Below, one piece after another: positions 1 to 8,412 of a stretch of 64,000 nucleotides of DNA; position 1 is the stretch's first letter, and each line of letters opens with the position of its first letter. The DNA is from Methylomonas sp. (GTDB taxonomy: Bacteria > Pseudomonadota > Gammaproteobacteria > Methylococcales > Methylomonadaceae), in the NCBI RefSeq assembly GCF_023228165.1, contig NZ_JALOBS010000027.1, forward strand, positions 4,361 through 68,360. The letters are read 5' to 3'. The notes beneath the pieces are model-generated. The model was not told the DNA's origin and did not search any database. It worked only from the letters and a program-made list of their open reading frames with translations. Both the position numbers and the translations under genes were made by a program.

Positions 1-346
1 TGCGGCAGGTGACCAGTTATTAAAACAAGTCGGCAGATGTTTCCAACAATGCTGCCGCGACGTCGACACAGTCGCCCGCTATGGTGGCGACGAATTCGTG
101 TTCATATTGACCGGTTTACAAAATCAACAGGCAGCCACGCAAACGGCTAAAAACATCATCAACAGCATTCACCAATCATTTCAGGTCAATCAACAAACGA
201 TCAAGATCGGCATCAGCATCGGCATAGCCATCTATCCCAGCGATCATTCGGAAGCAGCATTGCTGATTAAATTCGCCGACGAAGCGATGTATTTGGCTAA
301 ACAACAAGGCAAAAACCGTTTTGCATTTGCCTCGGAATCACACTAA
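1..346 (+). CDS. GGDEF-domain protein (diguanylate cyclase), C-terminal part
   Basis: The reading frame is open from the left edge and contains the active-site signature RYGGDEF at about bases 83-103. It ends with a typical GGDEF C-terminus (SIGIAIYPSD, then DEAMYLAKQQGKNRF). GGDEF domains make cyclic di-GMP from two GTP; an intact GGDEF signature suggests this one is catalytically competent. The N-terminal sensory part lies outside the window, so the input signal cannot be read. An ATG at 98 lies downstream of the GGDEF motif and is not the start. About 140 bases separate it from pyrG, so it is probably a separate unit. Confidence 0.9.
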   Translation, partial: AAGDQLLKQVGRCFQQCCRDVDTVARYGGDEFVFILTGLQNQQAATQTAKNIINSIHQSFQVNQQTIKIGISIGIAIYPSDHSEAALLIKFADEAMYLAKQQGKNRFAFASESH

Positions 347-487
347 AAATTTTCCGCGCGGTTTCCTGGCGTTTAAATAAGCGCGCCCGGTTAAACAGCA
401 ATTAAAAAGGCATACCAACCGCAAAACTGCTAAAATCAGCGTCTTTTCCGACCCCTTGCTATTCGCTAAACAGGGCGCATAACATTC

Positions 488-2125
488 ATGACAAAATTCA
501 TATTTATCACCGGCGGCGTGGTGTCATCTTTAGGAAAAGGCATCGCTGCTTCTTCTTTGGCCGCAATTCTTGAAGATCGCGGCCTCAAAGTCACCATTAC
601 CAAGCTTGACCCTTACATCAACGTCGACCCCGGCACCATGAGCCCGTTTCAGCATGGCGAAGTATTCGTCACCGAAGACGGCGCCGAAACCGACTTGGAT
701 TTAGGCCATTACGAGCGGTTTTTAAAAACCACCATGGCCAAGAAAAACAACTTCACCACCGGCCAAGTCTACGAACAAGTCTTGCGCAACGAGCGCAAAG
801 GCGATTATCTCGGCGCTACCGTGCAGGTTATTCCGCACATTACCGACGAAATCAAGCGACGGGTTTTTGCCAGCGCCGAAGGCAAGGACGTAGCGCTGAT
901 CGAAATCGGCGGCACCGTCGGCGACATCGAATCGCTGCCTTTTCTGGAATCCATCCGCCAAATGGGTGTCGAACTGGGTCACGACCGGGCTTTGTTTATC
1001 CATTTGACCTTGGTGCCGTACATCAAATCCGCCGGCGAATTAAAAACCAAACCTACCCAGCATTCGGTCAAGGAATTACGCACCATCGGTATTCAGCCGG
1101 ACATTTTGATTTGCCGCTCCGAACAACCGATTCCGGCCAGCGAACGCAAAAAAATTGCCTTGTTTACCAATGTTGCGGAAAAAGCCGTGATTTCAGCCAT
1201 TGATGCCGACACCATTTACCGCATTCCGTTACTGCTACGCGAACAGGGCCTGGACGACATCGTCGTCAACCAATTACGTCTGGACGTACCGCCGGCGGAT
1301 CTGACTTCCTGGGAAAAAGTGGTCGACGGTCTGACCCACCCAACCGATGAAGTGAATATCGCCATCGTCGGCAAATACGTCGATCACACCGATGCTTATA
1401 AATCACTGAATGAAGCCCTGATTCATGCCGGCATCCATACCCGGCATAAAGTGCAGATCAGCTACATCGATTCCGAAACCATTGAAGCCGAAGGCACTTC
1501 GCAATTAAAAGATGTCGATGCGATCCTGGTACCGGGCGGCTTTGGCGAACGCGGCGTGGAAGGCAAAATCTCCACCGTGCGTTTTGCCCGCGAAAACAAA
1601 ATCCCTTACCTGGGTATTTGTCTGGGTATGCAGTCTGCCGTGATCGAATTCGCCCGTAACGTGGTAGGTCTGGAAGGCGCGCACAGTACCGAGTTCCTGC
1701 CAAAAAGCCCGCACCCGGTGATCGGTTTGATTACCGAGTGGATGGACGAAGCCGGCGAAATGGTGACCCGTGACAAAGATTCCGATCTGGGCGGTACCAT
1801 GCGTTTGGGCGCGCAAAAATGCCGTTTGAAATCTGATTCGCTGGCGTTCCAGTTATATCAAAAAGATGTCATCACCGAACGCCACCGCCATCGTTACGAA
1901 TTCAACAATCAATATTTGAAACAGCTGCAAGAGGCTGGCATGCGCTTTTCCGGCAAGTCGCTGGATGGCCGTCTGGTGGAAATTGTGGAATTGCCGGATC
2001 ACCCCTGGTTTCTGGCTTGCCAATTTCACCCCGAATTCACTTCGACACCCCGTAACGGCCACGCACTGTTCTCCGGTTTCGTCGAAGCAGCAGCCAAACA
2101 CAAAAAACACCCTCTCGGGTCATAA
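488..2125 (+). CDS. pyrG: CTP synthase
   Basis: Converts UTP to CTP using ATP and glutamine, the last step of pyrimidine nucleotide synthesis, in the cytosol. The 545-residue length is normal. The N-terminal synthase domain begins with a P-loop-like GGVVSSLGKGIAASS. The C-terminal class I glutamine amidotransferase domain shows the nucleophile in LGICLGMQ and the His-Glu pair in FHPEFTS. It starts at ATG 488 and is followed after 12 bases by kdsA, so pyrG-kdsA-eno are probably co-transcribed, as in many gammaproteobacteria. Nothing unusual was seen. Confidence 0.98.
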   Translation: MTKFIFITGGVVSSLGKGIAASSLAAILEDRGLKVTITKLDPYINVDPGTMSPFQHGEVFVTEDGAETDLDLGHYERFLKTTMAKKNNFTTGQVYEQVLRNERKGDYLGATVQVIPHITDEIKRRVFASAEGKDVALIEIGGTVGDIESLPFLESIRQMGVELGHDRALFIHLTLVPYIKSAGELKTKPTQHSVKELRTIGIQPDILICRSEQPIPASERKKIALFTNVAEKAVISAIDADTIYRIPLLLREQGLDDIVVNQLRLDVPPADLTSWEKVVDGLTHPTDEVNIAIVGKYVDHTDAYKSLNEALIHAGIHTRHKVQISYIDSETIEAEGTSQLKDVDAILVPGGFGERGVEGKISTVRFARENKIPYLGICLGMQSAVIEFARNVVGLEGAHSTEFLPKSPHPVIGLITEWMDEAGEMVTRDKDSDLGGTMRLGAQKCRLKSDSLAFQLYQKDVITERHRHRYEFNNQYLKQLQEAGMRFSGKSLDGRLVEIVELPDHPWFLACQFHPEFTSTPRNGHALFSGFVEAAAKHKKHPLGS

Positions 2126-2137
2126 ACAAGGGCACTC

Positions 2138-2971
2138 ATGAAATTATGCAATTTTGAAGCCGGGCTGGATCAGCCGTTTTTCCTGATCGCCGGCACCTGT
2201 GTGATCGAAAGCGAACAAATGTCGCTGGATACCGCCGGCACCTTAAAGGAAATTGCCGACCAGCTGAACATTCCTTTTATCTATAAATCCTCGTTCGACA
2301 AAGCCAACCGCTCGTCGATGAGCAGCTTTCGCGGCTTAGGCCTGGAAACCGGTTTACAAATACTGGAAAAGGTCAAACAACAAATCGGCGTGCCGGTATT
2401 GACCGACGTGCACGAAGATACCCCGTTGGCCGAAGTTGCCAGCGTGGTGGACGTGATGCAAACCCCGGCGTTTTTATGCCGACAAACCAATTTCATCCAA
2501 AGCGTGGCCTCCCATGGCATTCCGGTCAATATCAAAAAGGGCCAGTTCATGGCGCCGTGGGATATGGGCAACGTAGTCGCCAAGGCCAAAGCCACCGGCA
2601 ATCAGCAAATCATGGTTTGCGAGCGGGGCGTCTCGTTTGGCTATAATAATCTGGTGTCCGACATGCGTTCCTTGGCAGTGATGCGCGATACCGGTTGCCC
2701 GGTGGTATTCGATGCCACCCACTCCGTGCAGTTACCGGGCGGACAAGGCAATTGCTCCGGAGGCCAACGCGAGCATGTGCCGGTACTGGCCCGTGCCGCG
2801 ATCGCGGTCGGCATAGCCGGCTTATTCATGGAATCGCACCCGAAACCGGATGAAGCGCTCAGCGACGGCCCCAATTCCTGGCCCTTGCATCGCATGAAAG
2901 AATTGCTGGAAATGTTAGTAAGCATAGACCGGGCTGTTAAATCCAGCAGCCTGATTGAAACCACTTTATAA
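2138..2971 (+). CDS. kdsA: 3-deoxy-8-phosphooctulonate synthase
   Basis: Condenses phosphoenolpyruvate with arabinose 5-phosphate to make KDO 8-phosphate for the lipopolysaccharide inner core. The 277-residue length is usual. The N-terminal motif is GTCVIES with Cys21. Later motifs are FDATHSVQLPGG and MESHPKPDEALSDGPNSW. A Cys at this position, where the E. coli enzyme has Asn, together with the His, Glu and Asp in the later motifs, is the ligand set of the metal-dependent KdsA class. I therefore infer a metal-dependent enzyme. It sits between pyrG (12-base gap) and eno (30-base gap). Confidence 0.96.
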   Translation: MKLCNFEAGLDQPFFLIAGTCVIESEQMSLDTAGTLKEIADQLNIPFIYKSSFDKANRSSMSSFRGLGLETGLQILEKVKQQIGVPVLTDVHEDTPLAEVASVVDVMQTPAFLCRQTNFIQSVASHGIPVNIKKGQFMAPWDMGNVVAKAKATGNQQIMVCERGVSFGYNNLVSDMRSLAVMRDTGCPVVFDATHSVQLPGGQGNCSGGQREHVPVLARAAIAVGIAGLFMESHPKPDEALSDGPNSWPLHRMKELLEMLVSIDRAVKSSSLIETTL

Positions 2972-3001
2972 ACAATTGAAAATCAAACCAAAGGCAAGCT
3001 A

Positions 3002-4285
3002 ATGGCAAGAATAGTAGATGTAAAAGCAAGAGAAGTATTGGATTCACGCGGCAACCCAACCGTTGAAGCGGAAGTATATTTGTCCTCCGGCATCGTCGGC
3101 AGCGCCATGGTACCGTCCGGCGCCTCCACCGGCGAACGCGAAGCGATTGAATTGCGCGACGGCGATAAATCCCGCTATTTGGGCAAAGGCGTATTGAACG
3201 CGGTTAACTTCGTCAACACCGAAATCCGCGACGCCGTGATCGGTATGGACGCCGACAACCAAGCCGCTCTGGACCAAAAAATGATAGATCTGGACGGCAC
3301 CCCTAGCAAAAGCCGTTTGGGCGCCAATGCTATCCTGGGCGTATCCATGGCCGCCGCCCGCGCTGCCGCTCAAGAAGCCGGCGTACCGCTGTACAAATTC
3401 CTCAACAAATCCGGCGAATTCATCATGCCGGTACCGATGATGAACATCATCAACGGTGGCTCACATGCGGACAACAGCGTTGACTTGCAAGAATTCATGA
3501 TTCTGCCTGTCGGCGCTCCCAGCTTCCGCGAAGCCATCCGTTACGGCGCGGAAGTGTTCCATAATCTGGCCAAAGTATTGAAATCTCGCGGCCTGGCGAC
3601 TACTGTTGGCGACGAAGGCGGTTTCGCGCCAAACCTGTCTTCTAACGAAGAAGCCATCGAAGTGATTCTGGAAGCCATCGAAAAAGCCGGTTACAAAGCG
3701 GGTGAAGATATTTATCTGGGTATGGACGCAGCAGCTTCCGAGTATTTCAAAGACGGCAAATACGTATTGGCTGCCGAAGGCCGTAGCTTCGACTCAGCTG
3801 AAATGATCGACTTCCTGGCTGCTTGGGTGGACAAATACCCTATCATCTCTATCGAAGACGGCCTGGACGAAAACGACTGGGACGGCTGGAAACTGCAAAC
3901 TGAAAAACTGGGCGGCAAAATCCAGTTGGTCGGCGACGATTTGTTCGTTACCAACCCGGCGATTTTGAAAGAAGGTATCGACAAAGGTATCGCCAACTCT
4001 ATCCTGATCAAAGTTAACCAAATCGGCACCTTGACCGAAACTTTGGCGGCTATCGATATGGCTGCTGCTGCGGGTTACAGCGCGGTGGTTTCTCATCGTT
4101 CCGGCGAAACTGAAGACACCACTATTGCCGACCTGGTTGTCGCTACCGGCACCGGCCAAATCAAAACCGGTTCTTTGAGCCGTTCCGACCGTGTAGCTAA
4201 ATACAACCGTCTGATGAAAATCGAAGACGAGTTGGGCGATAAAGCCAAATACGCCGGTCGTAGCGCGTTCAAAATGCTGTCTTGA
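3002..4285 (+). CDS. eno: Enolase
   Basis: Interconverts 2-phosphoglycerate and phosphoenolpyruvate in glycolysis; in many bacteria it is also a degradosome partner. The 427 residues and the signature ILIKVNQIGTLTET, followed by SHRSGETEDTTIADL, are typical. The metal-binding acidic residues lie in GMDAAASEY, SIEDGLDENDW and LVGDDLFVTN. It is third in the pyrG-kdsA-eno run. The intergenic repeat after it separates it from ftsB. Confidence 0.98.
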   Translation: MARIVDVKAREVLDSRGNPTVEAEVYLSSGIVGSAMVPSGASTGEREAIELRDGDKSRYLGKGVLNAVNFVNTEIRDAVIGMDADNQAALDQKMIDLDGTPSKSRLGANAILGVSMAAARAAAQEAGVPLYKFLNKSGEFIMPVPMMNIINGGSHADNSVDLQEFMILPVGAPSFREAIRYGAEVFHNLAKVLKSRGLATTVGDEGGFAPNLSSNEEAIEVILEAIEKAGYKAGEDIYLGMDAAASEYFKDGKYVLAAEGRSFDSAEMIDFLAAWVDKYPIISIEDGLDENDWDGWKLQTEKLGGKIQLVGDDLFVTNPAILKEGIDKGIANSILIKVNQIGTLTETLAAIDMAAAAGYSAVVSHRSGETEDTTIADLVVATGTGQIKTGSLSRSDRVAKYNRLMKIEDELGDKAKYAGRSAFKMLS

Positions 4286-4292
4286 TCTAAAA

Positions 4293-4438
4293 TGTAGGTT
4301 GGGTTTACCCTACGAGCATAAAGCCGTAGCGTAACCCAGCATTTTTGGCCAACGTGTTAGGTTACGGCTACCGAGCTCGGCAACTGCTCCATGCGTTGCT
4401 CTACCTCCTGCATCCATGCAGTCGTAACCCAACCTACC
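4293..4438. repeat. Intergenic repeat with inverted TAGGTTGGGTT ends
   Basis: The left end reads gtaggttgggttt and the right end cgtaacccaacctac, an imperfect inverted repeat about 145 bases across. Further partial copies lie inside (cgtaacccagcattt and gttaggttacggc). This looks like a non-autonomous, REP or MITE-like intergenic element. No open frame inside is worth calling. It occupies almost the whole gap between eno and ftsB. Confidence 0.55.
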
Positions 4439-4455
4439 TATTTTGAGAAGCCGCC

Positions 4456-4725
4456 ATTAAATCCATTTTCATCCTCATCATCGCACTGATTATCCACTTC
4501 CAGTACCGGTTGTGGCTGGGCGATGCCAGCGTTTCGCAAATCAACGCCTACCGGCAACAACTGGATGAGTTGAACAAGGAATCGCAGGAAAAGAAAGATC
4601 GCAACGATGCGCTGTATGCCGAGGTACTGGATTTGCGCCGCGGTTTGGAAACCATAGAAGAACGCGCCCGCTACGAACTGGGCATGGTCAAGGAAAACGA
4701 AACTTTCTTTCAAGTGCTTGAATAG
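4456..4725 (+). CDS. ftsB: Cell division protein FtsB
   Basis: FtsB is a small bitopic membrane protein that forms the FtsQLB divisome complex. The frame gives a start codon then KSIFILIIALIIHFQYRLW, a membrane helix ending in the FtsB-typical QYRLWLGD, then a coiled coil and ERARYELGMVKENETFF. The frame is closed by TGA at 4444. There is no ATG, GTG or TTG between that stop and the end of the helix. The only codon that keeps the whole helix and an N-terminal MK-like start is ATT at 4456, with purines (gagaag) six bases upstream. A start at TTG 4510 would delete the membrane anchor. With ATT the protein is 89 residues. ispD follows with one base between. Confidence 0.85.
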   Translation: MKSIFILIIALIIHFQYRLWLGDASVSQINAYRQQLDELNKESQEKKDRNDALYAEVLDLRRGLETIEERARYELGMVKENETFFQVLE

Positions 4726-4726
4726 C

Positions 4727-5422
4727 ATGAACCAATCTTTCAAATGTTGGGCCGTGGTGCCCGCGGCCGGCGTTGGCAAACGCATGCAAGCCGACCGTCC
4801 CAAACAATATCTGCCGCTGGCCGGCAAAACCGTCATCGAACACACCCTGACCCGATTATTGCAATCCGGCGCCTTTCAAGCCGTGGCCGTGGCGATTTCT
4901 GTTGAAGACCCCTACTGGCCGGAGCTGGACATATCCAAACATCCCAACGTGATGACCGCTCCCGGCGGCAAGGAACGCGCCGATTCGGTGCTGTCTGCGT
5001 TGAAAGCCCTGGAAGGCAAAGCAACCGAACACGACTGGGTGTTGGTACACGATGCCGCCCGCCCCTGTTTAACAGCCGAAGACATTCATCTGCAAATCAA
5101 TACGTTAAAGGACGACGCAGTAGGCGGCATTTTGGCCCTGTCCTCGCACGACACTTTGAAGCACGTTGATGGCGCCAGCATCACCGCCACCATAGACCGC
5201 AAACATGTCTGGCGCGCCCTGACCCCGCAAATGTTCAAATACGGCATGCTGCGCGACGCCTTGCAGCAAACCGAAGGCAACCCGGCCATCACCGACGAGG
5301 CCAGCGCACTGGAAATGCTGGGCATGCAACCGAAAATCGTCGAAGGCCGCCCGGACAACATTAAAATCACCCGCCCGGAAGATCTGGCCCTGGCGCAATT
5401 TTATATGGAGCAACAAGCATGA
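4727..5422 (+). CDS. ispD: 2-C-methyl-D-erythritol 4-phosphate cytidylyltransferase
   Basis: Third enzyme of the MEP isoprenoid pathway; it joins MEP and CTP to CDP-methylerythritol. The nucleotide-binding loop VPAAGVGKRM, PKQYLPLAGK and the HDAARPCL motif are present. I chose ATG 4727 over an in-frame TTG at 4718 that overlaps the end of ftsB, because it gives a normal N-terminus (MNQSFKCWAVVPAAG) and 231 residues. Its last bases overlap the ispF start (ATGA, 5419-5422), so translation is probably coupled. Confidence 0.96.
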   Translation: MNQSFKCWAVVPAAGVGKRMQADRPKQYLPLAGKTVIEHTLTRLLQSGAFQAVAVAISVEDPYWPELDISKHPNVMTAPGGKERADSVLSALKALEGKATEHDWVLVHDAARPCLTAEDIHLQINTLKDDAVGGILALSSHDTLKHVDGASITATIDRKHVWRALTPQMFKYGMLRDALQQTEGNPAITDEASALEMLGMQPKIVEGRPDNIKITRPEDLALAQFYMEQQA

Positions 5423-5892
5423 TACGCATAGGACAAGGTTACGACGTACACCGATTCAACGACGGCGACCATATTATTCTGGGCGGGGTGAAAATTCCTT
5501 ACGAAAAAGGCCTGGAAGCCCATTCCGATGGCGACGTGGTATTGCACGCTCTGGCTGACGCTATCCTCGGTGCCGCTGCTCTGGGCGACATAGGCAAACA
5601 TTTTCCGGATACCGACCCCAATTTCAAAGGCGCGGATAGCCGGGTATTGCTGCGCCACGTGTATAAAATCGTGCAGGAAAAAGGCTACAACTTGATCAAT
5701 GCCGACGTCACCATCATTGCTCAAGCCCCGAAAATGCTGCCGCATATAGACGCCATGCGCGCCAACATCGCCGCCGACCTGAACGTGGACATCGACTTCA
5801 TCAATGTCAAGGCCACCACCACCGAAAAACTGGGCTTCGAGGGCCGCAAGGAAGGCATCGCCGTGCAGGCGGCCGTATTAATCGAAAAATAG
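5419..5892 (+). CDS. ispF: 2-C-methyl-D-erythritol 2,4-cyclodiphosphate synthase
   Basis: Cyclises CDP-methylerythritol phosphate to MEcPP in the MEP pathway. The 157 residues include the family hallmarks GYDVHRF, AHSDGDVVLHALADA and GDIGKHFPDTDP. The Asp and His of GYDVH and the later His bind the metal. Its ATG overlaps the ispD stop. A dispersed repeat (5894-5988) follows directly after the stop. Confidence 0.97.
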   Translation: MIRIGQGYDVHRFNDGDHIILGGVKIPYEKGLEAHSDGDVVLHALADAILGAAALGDIGKHFPDTDPNFKGADSRVLLRHVYKIVQEKGYNLINADVTIIAQAPKMLPHIDAMRANIAADLNVDIDFINVKATTTEKLGFEGRKEGIAVQAAVLIEK

Positions 5893-5893
5893 C

Positions 5894-5988
5894 TGGTAGG
5901 CCAGGGTGTGCGATAGCGTTCCCTGGCAATTTCGTAGCCACAACTTTAGGAATATCACGTAACCACTATCGCGGCAACATGACCTACG
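5894..5988. repeat. Dispersed repeat with GTAGG...CCTAC ends, copy 1
   Basis: It begins tggtaggccagggtg and ends cggcaacatgacctac. The ends are inverted (gtaggyca against tgacctac). A second copy lies at 11844-11936 with the same start (agctggtaggtcagggtg), the shared gatagcgttc block and the same ending. The middles differ. The shared ends and intergenic placement suggest a short non-autonomous mobile repeat. Confidence 0.6.
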
Positions 5989-6004
5989 TTATTTTGCATA
6001 CCCA

Positions 6005-7030
6005 ATGACAGACTTTAGTTTACCCGAATGGCCCTACGCCTACAGCGGTCCGTCCGGCACAGGTAACATCAAAACCGAACCCGAAGATTTCGTGGTCGAG
6101 GAAATATTGTCTTTCGAAGCGGAAGGCAACGGCGAACATGTGTTTTTGCATATCGAAAAAATCGGCGAAAACACCGAATACATTGCCCGCCTGCTGGCGC
6201 GGCATGCCGGGGTCAGGCAACGCGATATCGGTTACGCCGGCCTGAAAGACCGTCACGGCCGCACCCGGCAATGGTTTAGCGTCTGGTTGCCCGGCAAGCT
6301 CGATCCCGACTGGTCGGCGCTGGAAACCGACAATCTGAAAATACTGCAAAGTCTTCGCCATCCACGCAAACTCAAACGCGGGGTGCTGGCCGGCAATCGC
6401 TTTAGTTTGCGCATCCGCAACTGGCAAGGCGACCGTGAGCTTTCAGACAGGCAGTTGCAACAGATCAAAAACCAAGGCTTTCCGAATTATTTCGGCGAGC
6501 AGCGTTTCGGCCATCAAGGCCGCAATATCGACAAAGCCTTGGCGATGTTCGGCGGCGTCAGAGTCAAACCCGAGCAACGTTCGATTTACCTATCCGCAGC
6601 ACGTTCGTATCTGTTTAATCTGATGCTGGCCGAGCGAGTTCAGCAGCAAACCTGGCTACGCGTGTTACCCGGCGATGTGTGTAAATTGCAGGGCAGTAAT
6701 AGCCAGTTTGTAGCTGAAACGCCGGACCAAATCCTGCAACAGCGCATGGCTAGCGGCGATATTCATGCCACTGCCGCACTGTGGGGCAAAGGTCTTAACC
6801 CCGCCGGCGCCAAAGTGGCTTTTCTGGAAAATGCCATCGTTGCCGACCAACCGGCATTGGCGGCGGGCTTATTGAAAGCCGGTCTGGAACTGGACCGTCG
6901 CGCCTTACGCGTCCTACCTGAAAACTTGAACTGGCAATGGACAGACGATAGTTTACAAGTCGATTTCAGCTTGCCCGCCGGCAGTTATGCGACGGCTTTA
7001 TTACGTGAACTGATCCGGACTGCGATTTAG
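6005..7030 (+). CDS. truD: tRNA pseudouridine(13) synthase TruD
   Basis: Isomerises U13 to pseudouridine in tRNA. The 341 residues contain the catalytic-Asp motif GYAGLKDRHGRTRQWFSV, and NYFGEQRFG. Truncated-looking ORFs in other frames are shadows. Position after ispD-ispF is the usual gammaproteobacterial order, although here a repeat of about 95 bases separates it from ispF. No terminator is obvious downstream. Confidence 0.95.
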   Translation: MTDFSLPEWPYAYSGPSGTGNIKTEPEDFVVEEILSFEAEGNGEHVFLHIEKIGENTEYIARLLARHAGVRQRDIGYAGLKDRHGRTRQWFSVWLPGKLDPDWSALETDNLKILQSLRHPRKLKRGVLAGNRFSLRIRNWQGDRELSDRQLQQIKNQGFPNYFGEQRFGHQGRNIDKALAMFGGVRVKPEQRSIYLSAARSYLFNLMLAERVQQQTWLRVLPGDVCKLQGSNSQFVAETPDQILQQRMASGDIHATAALWGKGLNPAGAKVAFLENAIVADQPALAAGLLKAGLELDRRALRVLPENLNWQWTDDSLQVDFSLPAGSYATALLRELIRTAI

Positions 7031-7106
7031 GTCTGTCCATTCATCAAACAGCGTCGTAGGGTTTGCTGAACAACGCGCTGCGCATCCTAAGCTGGTGGGG
7101 AGCAAA

Positions 7107-7835
7107 TCATGCAGAAAGCGCTTCGGCCAGCGCTCGAAGTAGTTTTGCCCCATCACCACGCCATGCGCTGCCGTGCATGCACGCTAGTGTTTTCGGATTT
7201 GTCGCGGCCAGCCTCTCAAGCATCACTCCTGCGTGCTTCGTGTATGAGAAGTAATCCATCGCCTGACGGAATGCCTCGCTCGGCCCAAGAATGTCCGACT
7301 CCGTGACGGGCGGGAGATCGGCGCCGCCCTGCGTGAACAAGTCGCCGCATAGTAACGTAGCGGTTCGTTCCTCCATCAGAAAACCGCATTCCCACGCGTG
7401 CGGCAGATGCGGCGCGTCCAGCCAACGCACGCAGTGCTTGCCTAGAACAAGCAACTCTCCGTCGGCAAGCGCGCGGGGTGCCCGATCAGCGAGGTCACTA
7501 ATCGATACCATGGCTGCAACCGTACCGCACAATGGTACGGACTGCGGAGCAACGACAAGCCATTCATTGAGCGAGCCGCACTCATCGGCCTCAACATGGG
7601 AAAATCCAATGTAACGAAGGCTTTCGACGGGCAAAACGCTTCCCACCGCTTCCCGCACCAGCGGAAACAGCTTTCGCGGACCGGTGTGAAACAGCAATGG
7701 CTCGTCGCCCGCGATGAGGTATTGATTGAACGAAAATCCGCCCGCACCTTCGATTGAGACCGGCGTGTTAATGCGATAAATTCCGTCAGCAACCTCATGT
7801 ACATTCGTACCGGACTGACTATTGGTAACGGTCAT
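7107..7835 (-). CDS. MBL-fold metallohydrolase-like protein
   Basis: The 242-residue product has a metallo-beta-lactamase-fold layout: GFSHVEADECGSLN, then LLCGDLFTQGG, then ACMHGSAWRGDG. The first motif has the HxExD form of flavodiiron-type domains, but the following position, usually His, is Glu. It may therefore bind a di-iron or zinc site in a modified way. There is no rubredoxin or flavodoxin domain. A strong ribosome site (aggagg, five bases before the ATG) supports the start. The segment looks richer in G and C than its neighbours and stands alone on the minus strand, so recent acquisition is plausible. The substrate is unknown. Confidence 0.8.
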   Translation of the reverse strand: MTVTNSQSGTNVHEVADGIYRINTPVSIEGAGGFSFNQYLIAGDEPLLFHTGPRKLFPLVREAVGSVLPVESLRYIGFSHVEADECGSLNEWLVVAPQSVPLCGTVAAMVSISDLADRAPRALADGELLVLGKHCVRWLDAPHLPHAWECGFLMEERTATLLCGDLFTQGGADLPPVTESDILGPSEAFRQAMDYFSYTKHAGVMLERLAATNPKTLACMHGSAWRGDGAKLLRALAEALSA

Positions 7836-7994
7836 CAGACCCTCCTTTTACCCCGACTGGGTATTAATGGCGTTCAGTTGTTTATCGACCAAAACGAAAG
7901 AAATGGACCTCCCGCCCCCAAGCGGTGTCACATTGCTCCCGAGAATTTTAACGGCGCCAAAAGAAATCCCTCTCATCATCCCGGCTAGCGCCTT

Positions 7995-8030
7995 ATTGCA
8001 GTAGCGCCGTTTCAATCGGCCTACTGCAAT
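7995..8030. repeat. Long inverted repeat (hairpin)
   Basis: attgcagtag at 7995-8004 pairs perfectly with ctactgcaat at 8021-8030. Inside, gccg pairs with cggc, leaving one bulged base and a seven-base loop. It ends at the stop codon of the remnant frame at 8021. There is no T-run on either side, so it is a REP-like hairpin rather than a clear intrinsic terminator. Confidence 0.6.
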
Positions 8031-8197
8031 GCGCAAGCGCCACTAGCGCCGTCACGCACATAATAGCCGATAGATTGAGCACCGTTGGCTGCGGCAATAA
8101 TGTTATTGCCGACACTTAAAAAGACCGCGGTTGATATTCGAGCGAAAGCAAAGCCAACAAACCTTGTCAAAACATCGAGACAAACGCCAGCCCTATA
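8021..8197 (-). pseudogene. Possible C-terminal gene remnant
   Basis: The minus strand reads 58 sense codons to a TAG at 8021, with a protein-like sequence (SVGNNIIAAANGAQ, then IGYYVRDGASG). There is no start codon with a ribosome site, and a stop lies just upstream at 8198-8200. It could be the decayed end of an exported or pilin-like protein, but I do not recognise the family. It may be chance. Confidence 0.25.
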
Positions 8198-8412
8198 CTA
8201 TTTATTACAGCTTGTCTACTGGACAATTAGGCAAACGGTTGCTACTGTTAATTGCGTGCGTGACATCGCTCACATCTTAAATGCTATGGGTGATGACGCC
8301 CGCATTGTTATGCATATCGGCAAACAGGAAATCTGCTTTGCTTAATCAAGAACAACACAATTGCATAGCATCTCTACATTAAGTCACTCCTTAAACCCGA
8401 CGGGAGGTAAAC

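Larger units (their letters stand above)
7836..8412. other. Gene-poor stretch with hairpin and possible gene remnant
   Basis: No convincing intact gene. It holds a long hairpin (7995-8030) and a possible minus-strand coding remnant (8021-8197). A plus-strand frame at 8085-8345 (86 codons) lacks a ribosome site and reads like random coding. The ribosome site of the next gene (gggaggt) sits at 8401-8407. Confidence 0.5.

Noticed and set aside
4510..4725. Short ftsB from TTG 4510
   Set aside because: It would remove the membrane helix that every FtsB needs.
8085..8345. Plus-strand frame of 86 codons
   Set aside because: No ribosome site, poor protein character, and overlap with a more protein-like minus-strand frame.
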